Below, one piece after another: positions 14,131-22,022 of a stretch of 22,505 nucleotides of DNA (its first letter is position 1; the number at the start of each line of letters is the position of its first letter). The translations under genes were made by a program, and so were the position numbers. The notes under the pieces were generated by a model. That model did not search any database, was not told where the DNA came from, and worked only from the letters and a program-made list of their open reading frames with translations. The stretch covers positions 1-22,505 of the forward strand of contig JBIOHJ010000045.1 of the NCBI GenBank assembly GCA_044448905.1. The letters run 5' to 3'. The DNA comes from JBIOHJ01 sp044448905 (GTDB lineage Bacteria; Bacteroidota; Bacteroidia; AKYH767-A; OLB10).

Positions 14131-14280
14131 ATGAAGCCCGTAAGCTTCATCCCAAATAAAAAGAAACCCGTAAGTTTCTTCCCCGCCAAAACCGAGCCCG
14201 TAAGCCCGGTGGTACAGAGAAAAAAGCAGAACCCGTAAGTTCTCAAAGCATACAAAGCCGGACCCGTAAGTCCGGCTTTT
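14131..14280 (+). repeat. Array of five hairpins with constant CCCGTAAG core and covarying stems
   Basis: Five inverted repeats share the loop CCGTAA closed by a C-G pair. Loops start at 14138, 14168, 14198, 14233 and 14264, giving intervals of 30, 30, 35 and 31. The 5' and 3' arms are ATGAAGC/GCTTCAT, AAGAAAC/GTTTCTT, ACCGAGC/GCCCGGT (one A-C mismatch), AGAAC/GTTCT and AAAGCCGGAC/GTCCGGCTTT. The first three units are exactly 20 bp separated by 10 bp. Stem bases differ between copies but pairing is kept, so selection appears to act on structure. GTAA could also form a GNRA tetraloop closed by C-G, with two bulged C residues. I know no named family with this form. Confidence 0.85.
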
Positions 14281-14288
14281 CTGTTTTT
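14254..14288 (+). terminator. Terminator-like last hairpin of the array
   Basis: The fifth hairpin has a perfect 10-bp stem (AAAGCCGGAC / GTCCGGCTTT) and is followed by TTCTGTTTTT on the plus strand. It could end the murA transcript. The other four hairpins lack a T tract. Confidence 0.6.
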
Positions 14289-14323
14289 AATCTGTTACGT
14301 TTTCAAAGCACTATGAACCAGGT

Positions 14324-14355
14324 TTTGAATTATGGGAATATTGTTATTACATTTG
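14324..14355 (+). promoter_or_regulatory. Near-ideal Bacteroidota promoter of the single-domain response regulator
   Basis: TTTG (14324-14327), a 20-bp spacer and TACATTTG (14348-14355) match the Bacteroidota -33/-7 consensus exactly. Transcription would start a few bases later, leaving a leader of roughly 25 nt before the ATG at 14387. Confidence 0.75.
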
Positions 14356-14386
14356 TCTTTACTAATCCCCTAACAAAACAGACATC

Positions 14387-14752
14387 ATGAAAATTCTGCT
14401 TGTTGAAGACGAACCTTTTATGCTCGAAGCCATTTCAAGTGTGATTGAAAATACCGGCAGCCAGGTCATAAAAGCTGATAATGTAAATGAAGCAAAGAAA
14501 CTTTTAGATACCGATATATTCGGACTGGTAATTACCGATTTGTATTTACCCGAACCTGATGGTTTTGCGTTTGTGAATTACATCAAAGAAAATCCGAAAA
14601 CAAAAAGCATCCCAGTAGTTGTGGTTACCGGTATGGTTGAGCACAAAGAAACCCTGTCAAAAAAAGTCCCTGCCGATGCATGGATTAGCAAGCCCTTCTC
14701 ACTCGACCAGCTTTTAGTGCCTCTGAAAAAATATCTTGAAATTACAGTTTAG
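14387..14752 (+). CDS. Single-domain response regulator (CheY-like receiver)
   Basis: This 121-aa cytoplasmic protein consists of one receiver domain. The acidic pocket is Glu7-Asp8, the phosphoacceptor is Asp51 in LVITDLYLPEPDG, the conserved Thr is in VVVVTGM and the Lys is in WISKPF. There is no output domain, so it should act by protein contact, for example as a phosphorelay intermediate or on a kinase or motility target. No kinase gene is adjacent. The nearest one (18742-21912) already has its own LuxR-type partner, so this regulator is an orphan here. It has its own strong promoter and faces the DUF2807 gene tail to tail. Confidence 0.92.
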   Translation: MKILLVEDEPFMLEAISSVIENTGSQVIKADNVNEAKKLLDTDIFGLVITDLYLPEPDGFAFVNYIKENPKTKSIPVVVVTGMVEHKETLSKKVPADAWISKPFSLDQLLVPLKKYLEITV

Positions 14753-14792
14753 GAATAATCAATTCGTTATTTTTCCTTACCCCCAACACAGA

Positions 14793-14806
14793 ACTCCGGA
14801 CTCCGG
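14793..14806. repeat. Heptanucleotide repeat (ACTCCGG x2) between convergent genes
   Basis: Two perfect contiguous copies of ACTCCGG, followed by GCTC, lie in the 56-bp convergent gap, 2 bp from the stop codon of the DUF2807 gene. With only two copies, chance is possible. It is listed because the 7-bp period recurs elsewhere in the window. Confidence 0.5.
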
Positions 14807-14808
14807 GC

Positions 14809-15471
14809 TCATTCGTACATCACATCACCTGATCCCACACTGCTTACTGAAGCAGTAATCCCTTTCTTCAAAATCACATCGCCTGATCCTGCAGAGGATA
14901 CCTTAGCGGAGGTGCATGCAAGTTCCTTTGCATTCACATCGCCAGAACCTGCCATGCTCAGGCTGAATTCATCAGCAGTTCCTTTCAATAAGTAATCTCC
15001 TGAACCCGCAGTGCTGATTTTTAATTTTTTGATTGCAAATGTCAAATCAAAATCTCCACTTCCACCGTGAGATATTGAAAAATCGTCACCTGTGATTTTT
15101 GAAATGGATTTTACATCACCCGAGCCTCCCGAACTGATTGCGTTTAATTTGCTGCAACTTATGTGAACAATCATCTTTGTTGAGCTTACACTGTATTTTT
15201 CTTTTACATGGATATTCAATTCACCATCTTTCACTTCAGTAACAATTAAATCCTGTATGTTTTCGTCTGTTTCAACTGTGGCGGATTCTTTTCCGTTTTG
15301 GTCAATGATGATGTCAATGCTTCCTCCAATATTAATTTTGTCGAATGAAGCAAGTGTTCTGTCTTTGGAAACAATTTTTCCGTTTCCTTTTACTTTTTCT
15401 TCGTCACATTTTGCGAAGAGGTTGCTAACAGTTAATGCGGTGAGGCAAACTAGAATAAGAATTTTTTTCAT
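14809..15471 (-). CDS. Secreted head-GIN (DUF2807) domain protein
   Basis: This 220-aa protein has a signal peptide (MKKILILVCLTALTVSNLFA) and a DUF2807 'putative auto-transporter adhesin, head GIN' domain. The family opening RTLASFDKINIGGSIDIIID appears at about residues 38-57. Six GSGD motifs follow (SGGSGDV, HGGSGDF, TAGSGDY, MAGSGDV, SAGSGDV, SVGSGDV), spaced roughly 20 residues apart and continuing almost to the C-terminus. This fits a right-handed beta-helix with a turn at each GSGD. A single Cys follows the signal region (AKC), but the context is not a convincing lipobox. It is probably periplasmic or outer-surface. Such proteins are common in Bacteroidota and have no settled biochemical role. 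The gene lies downstream of pheT with a 119-bp gap and is probably transcribed separately. Confidence 0.9.
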   Translation of the reverse strand: MKKILILVCLTALTVSNLFAKCDEEKVKGNGKIVSKDRTLASFDKINIGGSIDIIIDQNGKESATVETDENIQDLIVTEVKDGELNIHVKEKYSVSSTKMIVHISCSKLNAISSGGSGDVKSISKITGDDFSISHGGSGDFDLTFAIKKLKISTAGSGDYLLKGTADEFSLSMAGSGDVNAKELACTSAKVSSAGSGDVILKKGITASVSSVGSGDVMYE

Positions 15472-15590
15472 GATAATTTAGAGGTTTTTAAAGTTAGAAT
15501 TTGATTCTTTTGAGTATGACGTATCATCAAAACGAAAAGTTACAGGCTTAAAATTAAAGATTATCAGAGTTCCAAATCTTGATGCGTAAG

Positions 15591-18023
15591 CTATTTCCTT
15601 ATTATCGCTCCAAGCTTGCTTTCAAAAACTTTCATTAGCCGTTCCATTACTCCGTCAATCTGCTTGTCCTGCAATGTTTTTTCATCATCACGCAAACTAA
15701 AGCTGATGGCATAAGAAATTTTGCCGGCTTCAATTTTTTCATCCTGGTACACGTCAAAAAGATTTACATCACGCAAAAGTTTCCTTTCGGTATCATAAGC
15801 AAGATTTTCAATGTCAGTATATTTTACTTCTTTGCTTATGAGCATTGAAATATCACGCCTCACTTCTGGAAATTTTGGCGCTTCGGATATTTTATGTTGT
15901 GATGATTTTACCCGATTCTTCAATTCCTCAATGGCAATTACAGCATAAAAAACATTTCCATCAATATCAAACGGTTTTATTATGGATGATTTTAAAACTC
16001 CGTAGTTCGCAATTTTATTTTTACCGACTGTTATTCCAATGAAGTCATCAAACAAGCTATTTTCCAGAACATGATACTCAATTTCATTTTTATTAATTCC
16101 GGAATGAATGAATAAGTTATTCACCAGCGACTTCATAAAATAAATGCTGTATTCGCCCGGCTGTTGCTTAATCCAGCTTTCGTGATGGCGATTGCCGGTA
16201 ACAAATATTGCCAGGTGTTCTTCTTCATTAAATCCGTTTTCTGTTTTGAAATATATTTTTCCGAATTCAAAAAATCTCAAATCAGGATGCTGGCGGTTAC
16301 TGTTGTACTGAATACTTTGAAGCCCGGAAAAAATCATTGTCTGCCGGAGAACACTCAAATCACCACTAAGCGGGTTTAAAATTTTTACAGCTGTATCCTT
16401 TTTGTTTAATAACTCCGAATATGATTCTTTGCTCAGTGAATTGTTGAACATTTCATAAAATCCGTTGGCAATCAGGAATTGTGAAACAGAATTTACCAGC
16501 TTTTCTTTTGAATCATCTTCGTGCAATGGCAAAGGCATATTCATTTTAGCAGGAAGCGGAACCTTGTTGTACCCATAAATACGCATGATTTCTTCCACCA
16601 CATCAGATTCGCGTTTAACATCCACTTTATAATTAGGAATTAATAATTCAAGCTCTTCATTTGTTTCCTTCTTAATTATTATTCCCAGGTTGTTCAATAT
16701 ATTTTTAATGATTGCTGTTTCAATTTCCATTCCCATTAGTTTAGCAGCGCTTTTGAAATTGTAATTCACTTTTGCTTGCTGAACCGGGTTAGGGTAAACA
16801 TCAATTATTTCAGAAGAAGTTTTTCCGCCACAGATTTCACGGATTAACGCAGAAGCACGTTTCAAGGCGTAAACGGTAGCATCAGGGTCAGTTCCTCTTT
16901 CGAAACGAAACGATGCATCGGTTTTCAATCCATGATGCTTTGAAGTTTTTCTGATTGAAGCAGGATTGAAGCAGGCACTTTCAATAAAAATATTTTTTGT
17001 TGCAGAGGTCACTCCTGAATTCATTCCTCCGAAAACTCCCGCAATACACATTCCTTTTTCCGCATCGCAAATCATCAGTTCCTGCCCGGTCAATTCATGC
17101 TCCTTTTCATCCAGCGTTTTGAATTTTGTTTTAGCCGGAAGATTTTTTACTACTACTTTTTTTCCTGCAATTTTATCCGCATCAAATATGTGTAATGGTT
17201 GCCCCGTTTCAAACAAAACAAAATTTGAAATATCAACGATGTTATTAATCGGCTTCAGCCCGATTGATTTCAAACGGCTCTTTAGCCAATCAGGCGAATC
17301 TTTCACTTCTATTCCGGTCATGCTGATGCCTGAATAACGGATGCAGTCTTTTGTGTTTTCAACAGCAACTTCAGTTTTCAAATCATGATTATCAATTTTA
17401 AACTTCTCAATCGCTGGAACAACCAACTCGTATTTCTTGATACTTGCATTCAAAACTGCCACCAAGTCGCGTGCAACACCAATATGCGAAGCTGCATCAG
17501 CACGATTAGGAGTCAGGCCGATTTCAAAAACAAAATCTTCTTCGACTTTAAAATATTCGGCAGCAGGTGTTCCGACCTTTGCATTTTTATCAAGAACAAT
17601 AATTCCTTCATGGCTGGTACCTAAACCAATTTCATCTTCGGCACAAATCATTCCTTCGGAAAGCTCACCACGTATTTTTGACTTTTTTATTTCGAACGGC
17701 TCACCTGATGTTGGAAATAGCATTGTACCCACCAAAGCTATTATTACTTTTTGCCCTGTTTCCACATTCGGTGCACCGCAAACAATATTCAACAGCTCAT
17801 TGTTGCCAACATTCACTTTTGTTAAAACTAATTTATCGGCATTGGGATGTTTTTGTTTTTCCAGAACCTCTCCAATTACCAAACCTTTTAATCCTCCTTT
17901 AACAGTTTCAAATTTTTCGAGCGATTCAACTTCAAGCCCGCAATTGGTTAAAAGATCAGCTACTTCCTTCGGGGGAAGATTAATATCAATATAATTCCTG
18001 AGCCAGTTGTATGAAATTTTCAT
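15591..18023 (-). CDS. pheT: Phenylalanyl-tRNA synthetase beta subunit
   Basis: This 810-aa subunit of the alpha2-beta2 PheRS charges tRNA-Phe in the cytoplasm; the beta chain binds tRNA and edits mischarged Tyr. The ATG at 18023 (MKISYNWLRNYI, the family opening) is preferred over an in-frame TTG three codons upstream. Domains in order are the OB-fold tRNA-binding domain at about 47-150 (KHPNADKLVLTKV), the B3/B4 editing domain at about 205-390 (HHGLKTDASFRFERGTDPD at its end), the B5 domain at about 400-475, the core synthetase-like domain at about 480-690 and the FDX-ACB anticodon-binding domain at the C-terminus (FPEVRRDISMLI to the end). Length is normal. pheS is not adjacent, as is usual in Bacteroidota. 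Confidence 0.97.
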   Translation of the reverse strand: MKISYNWLRNYIDINLPPKEVADLLTNCGLEVESLEKFETVKGGLKGLVIGEVLEKQKHPNADKLVLTKVNVGNNELLNIVCGAPNVETGQKVIIALVGTMLFPTSGEPFEIKKSKIRGELSEGMICAEDEIGLGTSHEGIIVLDKNAKVGTPAAEYFKVEEDFVFEIGLTPNRADAASHIGVARDLVAVLNASIKKYELVVPAIEKFKIDNHDLKTEVAVENTKDCIRYSGISMTGIEVKDSPDWLKSRLKSIGLKPINNIVDISNFVLFETGQPLHIFDADKIAGKKVVVKNLPAKTKFKTLDEKEHELTGQELMICDAEKGMCIAGVFGGMNSGVTSATKNIFIESACFNPASIRKTSKHHGLKTDASFRFERGTDPDATVYALKRASALIREICGGKTSSEIIDVYPNPVQQAKVNYNFKSAAKLMGMEIETAIIKNILNNLGIIIKKETNEELELLIPNYKVDVKRESDVVEEIMRIYGYNKVPLPAKMNMPLPLHEDDSKEKLVNSVSQFLIANGFYEMFNNSLSKESYSELLNKKDTAVKILNPLSGDLSVLRQTMIFSGLQSIQYNSNRQHPDLRFFEFGKIYFKTENGFNEEEHLAIFVTGNRHHESWIKQQPGEYSIYFMKSLVNNLFIHSGINKNEIEYHVLENSLFDDFIGITVGKNKIANYGVLKSSIIKPFDIDGNVFYAVIAIEELKNRVKSSQHKISEAPKFPEVRRDISMLISKEVKYTDIENLAYDTERKLLRDVNLFDVYQDEKIEAGKISYAISFSLRDDEKTLQDKQIDGVMERLMKVFESKLGAIIRK

Positions 18024-18029
18024 TGACGG

Positions 18030-18060
18030 CAAAAATAAGAAAATAGGATTGCGAAAGAAA
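18030..18060 (-). promoter_or_regulatory. Candidate pheT promoter
   Basis: On the minus strand, TTTC (18060-18057), 19 bp and TATTTTTG (18037-18030) resemble the -33/-7 consensus with one mismatch. The -7 box ends only 6 bp before the ATG, so the transcript would have almost no leader. That makes the call uncertain. Confidence 0.35.
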
Positions 18061-18098
18061 AATCCCTTTTTACCAAAAGAAAAAAGCTAAATAGGGAT
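18057..18098 (-). terminator. Terminator-like hairpin after the LuxR-type regulator gene
   Basis: Read on the minus strand, ATCCCT starts 2 bp after the stop codon and pairs with AGGGAT. The stem extends through T/A runs to about 10 bp with one mismatch. It is followed by TTTTTC. The loop is long (about 17-20 nt), so strength is uncertain. Confidence 0.5.
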
Positions 18099-18099
18099 G

Positions 18100-18720
18100 T
18101 TATACAATCTTCTTCTTCATTGCTACCAGAATAGCTTCCGAAACGGAATGTACTTGCAGCTTTTTGTAAATATTTTTAATGTGATGACGTACTGTGTCGT
18201 GACTGATGAAAAGAGCATCGGCAACCATCTTATAACTTTTACCTTTACACAATTGTTCGAGGACTTCGCGTTCACGATCGGTTAGCGAAGTAGCTTCAAA
18301 TCCTTTGAATGAGCCCACCACCATTCGGGCAATGCGTGCACTCATAGGCGCTCCGCCTTTTTTCACTTCGCGAATGGCATCCAGAATTTCTTCGGTAGAA
18401 GCATTTTTAGTAATGTAACCACATGCCCCTGCACACAACGAATCAAATACAGTTTTATCATCGGCAAAAACAGTCAGCATAATTACATCCAGTTCCGGTA
18501 AAACTGTTTTCATTCGTCTCAGGCATTCAATGCCGCTCATGCCGGGCAGGTTGATGTCCATTAATGCCACTTCGGGTTTTAGTTCCGGAATTTTTTTTGC
18601 CGCGCTTTCTGCATCGGCAAACATGCCAAGGCAATTAAATTCGTCTTTATGTTCATTAAAAATTATTCGTAACCCTTCGCGAAGGTCATTATTGTCTTCA
18701 ACTAATACGACTGATGTCAT
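18100..18720 (-). CDS. LuxR/NarL-family response regulator
   Basis: This 206-aa DNA-binding response regulator has an N-terminal receiver with acidic Glu8-Asp9, phosphoacceptor Asp55 (LMDINLPGMSGIE), the Thr in MLTVF and the Lys in ITKNAS. The C-terminal GerE/LuxR helix-turn-helix lies at about residues 143-195 (SLTDREREVLEQLCKGKSYK, ending HDTVRHHIKNIYKKLQVHS). It lies 21 bp after the stop of the sensor kinase gene on the same strand and is almost certainly co-transcribed and phosphorylated by that kinase. Targets are not visible here. The only autoregulation candidate region is upstream of the kinase. Confidence 0.95.
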   Translation of the reverse strand: MTSVVLVEDNNDLREGLRIIFNEHKDEFNCLGMFADAESAAKKIPELKPEVALMDINLPGMSGIECLRRMKTVLPELDVIMLTVFADDKTVFDSLCAGACGYITKNASTEEILDAIREVKKGGAPMSARIARMVVGSFKGFEATSLTDREREVLEQLCKGKSYKMVADALFISHDTVRHHIKNIYKKLQVHSVSEAILVAMKKKIV

Positions 18721-18741
18721 GGATATGATAATTATTGAGGG

Positions 18742-21700
18742 TTAATTTAAATTCAGTTTTAATTCAAAGACAGTACCGGTGCCGTTAGAGCGCAGATTAA
18801 TATCAGCATGAATTAATTCGGCTCTGCGATTTACATTTTTTATTCCATTGCCATTCATGCTTCCGTTACCAGTATCAAAACCTTTTCCGTTATCTCCAAA
18901 CCGCAATGTAAGTGAACCATTATTTTTCTCAAGATCAAGAAATGTTGAATGCGGAGAAGCGTGTTTGAGACTGTTGTGCATTACTTCTTTAAAGATAAGC
19001 AGGATGTGGCGTTTGTAAGACAATGGCAGATCATAATTTTTCAGCTCATCATTTACTCCATTAGCATTAAATTCAATTCCTGTGTGGTCAAATAATTCTT
19101 CACCAAAATTTTTAAGTTGTGCATACATGTGATACAACGAATCTTTTTCGGGATCCATTGCCCACAGCAAATCTTTCATTGTAAGGTAAAGGTTGCCGGA
19201 GGTTTCAATAATTTTATCGAGATACGATCGCAATTCAATCTGTTCAGGTTTAATTTTCTTCTTCAGGATTTCGCTGAACCATGAAATGGTAGTGAGCTTA
19301 TGTCCCAGTTCGTCATGAAAATCTGCCGCGGTTTCTTTTCGGATTCGTTCCACTTCTTTAACCTGCGCAAGCTTGAGTTGTAAACGATAAATATGAAGCA
19401 ACCATAAAACAATTACTATAAATGCAAGCAAAGAAAAATAAAACCAGATAGTTTGATAAAACGGAGGCTTAATAATAACGGTAAGCGAATCGCCTTGCCG
19501 GGAAAAATACCCGTCATTATTGGAGCCGATTACTTTTAACACATATTTGCCGGGCGGGAGTTGAGAAAAATTAACCTGGTGTGAGTTTCCGCAATAGGTC
19601 CAGTCTTGCTGGAAACCCTCCAGCTTGTATGCATACTGGTTTTTTACGGGATCGTGATAATGCAAAGCGATAAAATCAACCGTAAAAGAATTTTCGAAGT
19701 ATTTTAAAGTGATGCTTTTATTTCCCGATTCGTCAACAGAAATATTTTTTTCTTTTCCCGGAATTACAAAATCAGTAATTAATACTTTAGGCGCAACTGT
19801 ATCTGACTTAATCCGGGAAGGGTAAAAACTTGTATAGCCCTGGATGCCTCCAAAGAATATTTCACCATCAGCAGCTCTTGAAAAAGCATACCCGTTAAAT
19901 TCATTGCTCTGCAGACCATCATTAATATCGAAATTCAAAGTTGCATTTCCTCCCGGTGACGGATCGAACCGGGTAAGCCCACCGTTTGTGCTTAACCACA
20001 AATGCCCCGAATCTTTATCTTCAACCGTGCCATAAACCGTGTTGTTTTTAATTTTATTTTCAGTCGAGTAATTTGTGAATTTTATTTTGCCTTCAATAAC
20101 ATGCGCTTTTGTTAATCCGTTTGAAGTGGAAAGCCAGATATTCCCTTTTATATCTTCCATCATGCTTTGAATATTCTGGCTGCGCAGTGTATTGGTATCA
20201 TCAAGATTATGATAATACGTTTCATATTTTGTCCAGTTAAATTCACTTCCATTATGCTCCCTGAAAACCATCAATCCCATCATTGTACCAATCCAGCAAT
20301 TGTTTAGCCTGTCAATTAAAACGGACGTAATTGAATTTCCTTTTTTATTTCCAATAATGGAATCTGCGAACAAAGTAAATTTTTCGAAAGTATCTTTTTG
20401 CTTATTATATTTAAAAACATCTGTCCGATAAATAAGGAAAAGATTATTATTGTTATCGAGATATACCGACCGGATAAACTTTTTTTCATGTTCTTTATCC
20501 GCAGGATAAAGTTTAAATGAAGGATGCGGTGATTTAGCATTTTCAATCCTGTGAATTCCCATTTCAGTTGACACCCAAATTGTACCTGAGTTATCTTCCA
20601 CTACTGAGCTGATATAATTTCCAACTGGTCCGGTTAAATTTTTACCCGACAAAAACACATCATACTGTCCGGCAGATTTGTTTTGTCTTATCAGGCCATT
20701 TTGAGTGCCTATCCAGATTAAACTGTTTTTATCTTTAATTACAGAAGTAACCACGGGTGAAGGAATTCCATTTTCTTCAAGATGATCAGAATAGAAATTT
20801 TTAAGTATCGGAACAAGCTTGTAGCTGCCCCCGGCAAAAGTTCCAATCCACATCATTCCCGGATTGATCTTATCTTCAGCAATTGAAAAAATTTCGCTCG
20901 TCAGGCGTTCATTTCCCAAATTAATTTTTTCGAGATCAGAAGGATTAACATCTTTATTTAAATACTGATGGCTTAATTTATAAAGGCCTCCGCCAGCAGT
21001 ACCAATCCATAAATTTCCATTTACATCGGTTTTCAGGTGGCCGATAAATCCGCTGTTCAATTTTTTTCTCCACAAATCATCTTTCTTAAACAAATCAATA
21101 ATTTTTAATTCAGATGAAATATAGTTGAGTCCATTGGCGGTTGCAATCCAAAAGATTCCCTGGCTATCTTGTGTGATATCTCTGACATCATAATCTGAAA
21201 GCCCCGAATTATTTTCAGTAGAAAAATATTCTATTTTTGAAACCGTATCGTTGCGGAAAGAAATATTATACAATCCGTTCCGGGTGCAAACCCACAGATT
21301 ATTTGTTATGGTTGAATAAAAGCTGTTAATGAAAGGCTCGCCTTCACCCGCTCCTGTTGCAGCAAGCTTGTAATTTTTGAAAGTAATATTTGCAGTAGCC
21401 GGATCATTACCATTTATGATTGTCCTGCAAAACCCTTTCGAAGTACCCACCCAGATATTTCCATCAAAGTCCTCATAAATTTTGGTGATATTATCATGAC
21501 TAAATGAACTTTCACCACCTGCAAAAAAATGCCGGAACTTTTTTTTCTCCGGGATAAAAAGATTAAGCCCATGATTTTGTGTTCCTACCCAAAGCCACCC
21601 ATTATTATCAACCAGCAATGAAGTAATGAAATTTGTGGTAAGCGTTGTAGTGTCAAATGGATCATCCCGGTAGATTTTAAATTGCAAACCATCGTACCTG

Positions 21701-21912
21701 CACAAACCATCCTGCGTTGCCATCCATAAAAAACCCTGCTTATCCTGCACAATGCTGTACACCGAACTTTGTGCAAGTCCTTGTGAAAGCGAAATGTTTA
21801 CCGGTTTGTAAGTTTGTGCATCGGCATATTGAAATGAAACAAAACAGTAAACAGTAAACAGTAAACAGTAAACAGTAAAACCGGTTATATGTTTTTTGAT
21901 TGGCATTAACAT
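18742..21912 (-). CDS. Propeller-type sensor histidine kinase (Reg_prop, Y_Y_Y, HisKA_3)
   Basis: This is a 1056-aa membrane sensor. A signal peptide (about residues 1-33, ending near ADA) is followed by many two-component-regulator-propeller repeats (DxxGxLWxGTxxGL patterns such as GFLWMATQDGLCRYDG and NIWVGTSKG), probably two seven-bladed propellers in the periplasm. A Y_Y_Y domain follows at about 730-815 (YKLEGFQQDW, LPPGKYVLKVIGSN). One transmembrane helix lies at about 822-843. The cytoplasmic kinase has the HisKA_3 dimerisation motif DFHDELGHKL with His866, an N box near 975 (FKEVMHNSLKHA) and a G box (DNGKGF). There is no fused receiver or AraC domain, so this is a NarX-like kinase with a separate LuxR-type partner rather than a hybrid system. 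The start may be 21912 or, two codons later, 21906. Heptamer repeats encode much of the signal peptide. Confidence 0.95.
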   Translation of the reverse strand: MLMPIKKHITGFTVYCLLFTVYCFVSFQYADAQTYKPVNISLSQGLAQSSVYSIVQDKQGFLWMATQDGLCRYDGLQFKIYRDDPFDTTTLTTNFITSLLVDNNGWLWVGTQNHGLNLFIPEKKKFRHFFAGGESSFSHDNITKIYEDFDGNIWVGTSKGFCRTIINGNDPATANITFKNYKLAATGAGEGEPFINSFYSTITNNLWVCTRNGLYNISFRNDTVSKIEYFSTENNSGLSDYDVRDITQDSQGIFWIATANGLNYISSELKIIDLFKKDDLWRKKLNSGFIGHLKTDVNGNLWIGTAGGGLYKLSHQYLNKDVNPSDLEKINLGNERLTSEIFSIAEDKINPGMMWIGTFAGGSYKLVPILKNFYSDHLEENGIPSPVVTSVIKDKNSLIWIGTQNGLIRQNKSAGQYDVFLSGKNLTGPVGNYISSVVEDNSGTIWVSTEMGIHRIENAKSPHPSFKLYPADKEHEKKFIRSVYLDNNNNLFLIYRTDVFKYNKQKDTFEKFTLFADSIIGNKKGNSITSVLIDRLNNCWIGTMMGLMVFREHNGSEFNWTKYETYYHNLDDTNTLRSQNIQSMMEDIKGNIWLSTSNGLTKAHVIEGKIKFTNYSTENKIKNNTVYGTVEDKDSGHLWLSTNGGLTRFDPSPGGNATLNFDINDGLQSNEFNGYAFSRAADGEIFFGGIQGYTSFYPSRIKSDTVAPKVLITDFVIPGKEKNISVDESGNKSITLKYFENSFTVDFIALHYHDPVKNQYAYKLEGFQQDWTYCGNSHQVNFSQLPPGKYVLKVIGSNNDGYFSRQGDSLTVIIKPPFYQTIWFYFSLLAFIVIVLWLLHIYRLQLKLAQVKEVERIRKETAADFHDELGHKLTTISWFSEILKKKIKPEQIELRSYLDKIIETSGNLYLTMKDLLWAMDPEKDSLYHMYAQLKNFGEELFDHTGIEFNANGVNDELKNYDLPLSYKRHILLIFKEVMHNSLKHASPHSTFLDLEKNNGSLTLRFGDNGKGFDTGNGSMNGNGIKNVNRRAELIHADINLRSNGTGTVFELKLNLN
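21844..21878. repeat. Perfect heptanucleotide repeat (ACAGTAA x5) in the kinase signal peptide
   Basis: Five perfect contiguous copies of ACAGTAA lie within codons about 12-23 of the sensor kinase. On the protein level they give a 7-residue echo (FTVYCLL, FTVYCFV). One unit more or less would shift the frame directly after the start codon; three units would keep it. Confidence 0.95.
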
Positions 21913-21952
21913 TTCAATACAAACTTACTTGATTTCACTCTGAAAAGTTATG

Positions 21953-21960
21953 CAAAGTTA
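21953..21960 (-). promoter_or_regulatory. Candidate -7 element of the kinase-regulator operon
   Basis: TAACTTTG on the minus strand matches TAnnTTTG and lies 40 bp before the start codon. A second match, TAAGTTTG (21927-21920), is only 7 bp from the start. Neither has a clear -33 TTTG. Confidence 0.4.
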
Positions 21961-22022
21961 TAACATATTAATGTGGGAGGAATATCGGTTACTCGGCATT
22001 TTTGAAAATTTATTTGACATGG

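Larger units (their letters stand above)
14021..14386. other. 366-bp intergenic region holding a hairpin array and a promoter
   Basis: Positions 14021-14130 are AT-rich with no clear feature beyond short CCGCT-containing direct repeats and a TAGTAATTACTA-like palindrome. The five-hairpin array (14131-14280) follows and then a T-rich stretch to 14290. The promoter of the downstream response regulator begins at 14324, so the array lies outside that transcript and most likely in the murA 3' untranslated region. Confidence 0.7.

Noticed and set aside
14131..14280. Hairpin array considered as a CRISPR array
   Set aside because: The constant part is only 8 bp, the flanks are self-complementary within each unit, and intervals vary (30, 30, 35, 31). 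There are no cas genes.
17437..17994. 185-codon plus-strand frame antisense to pheT
   Set aside because: It lies wholly within the conserved tRNA-binding part of pheT and has no recognisable domain.
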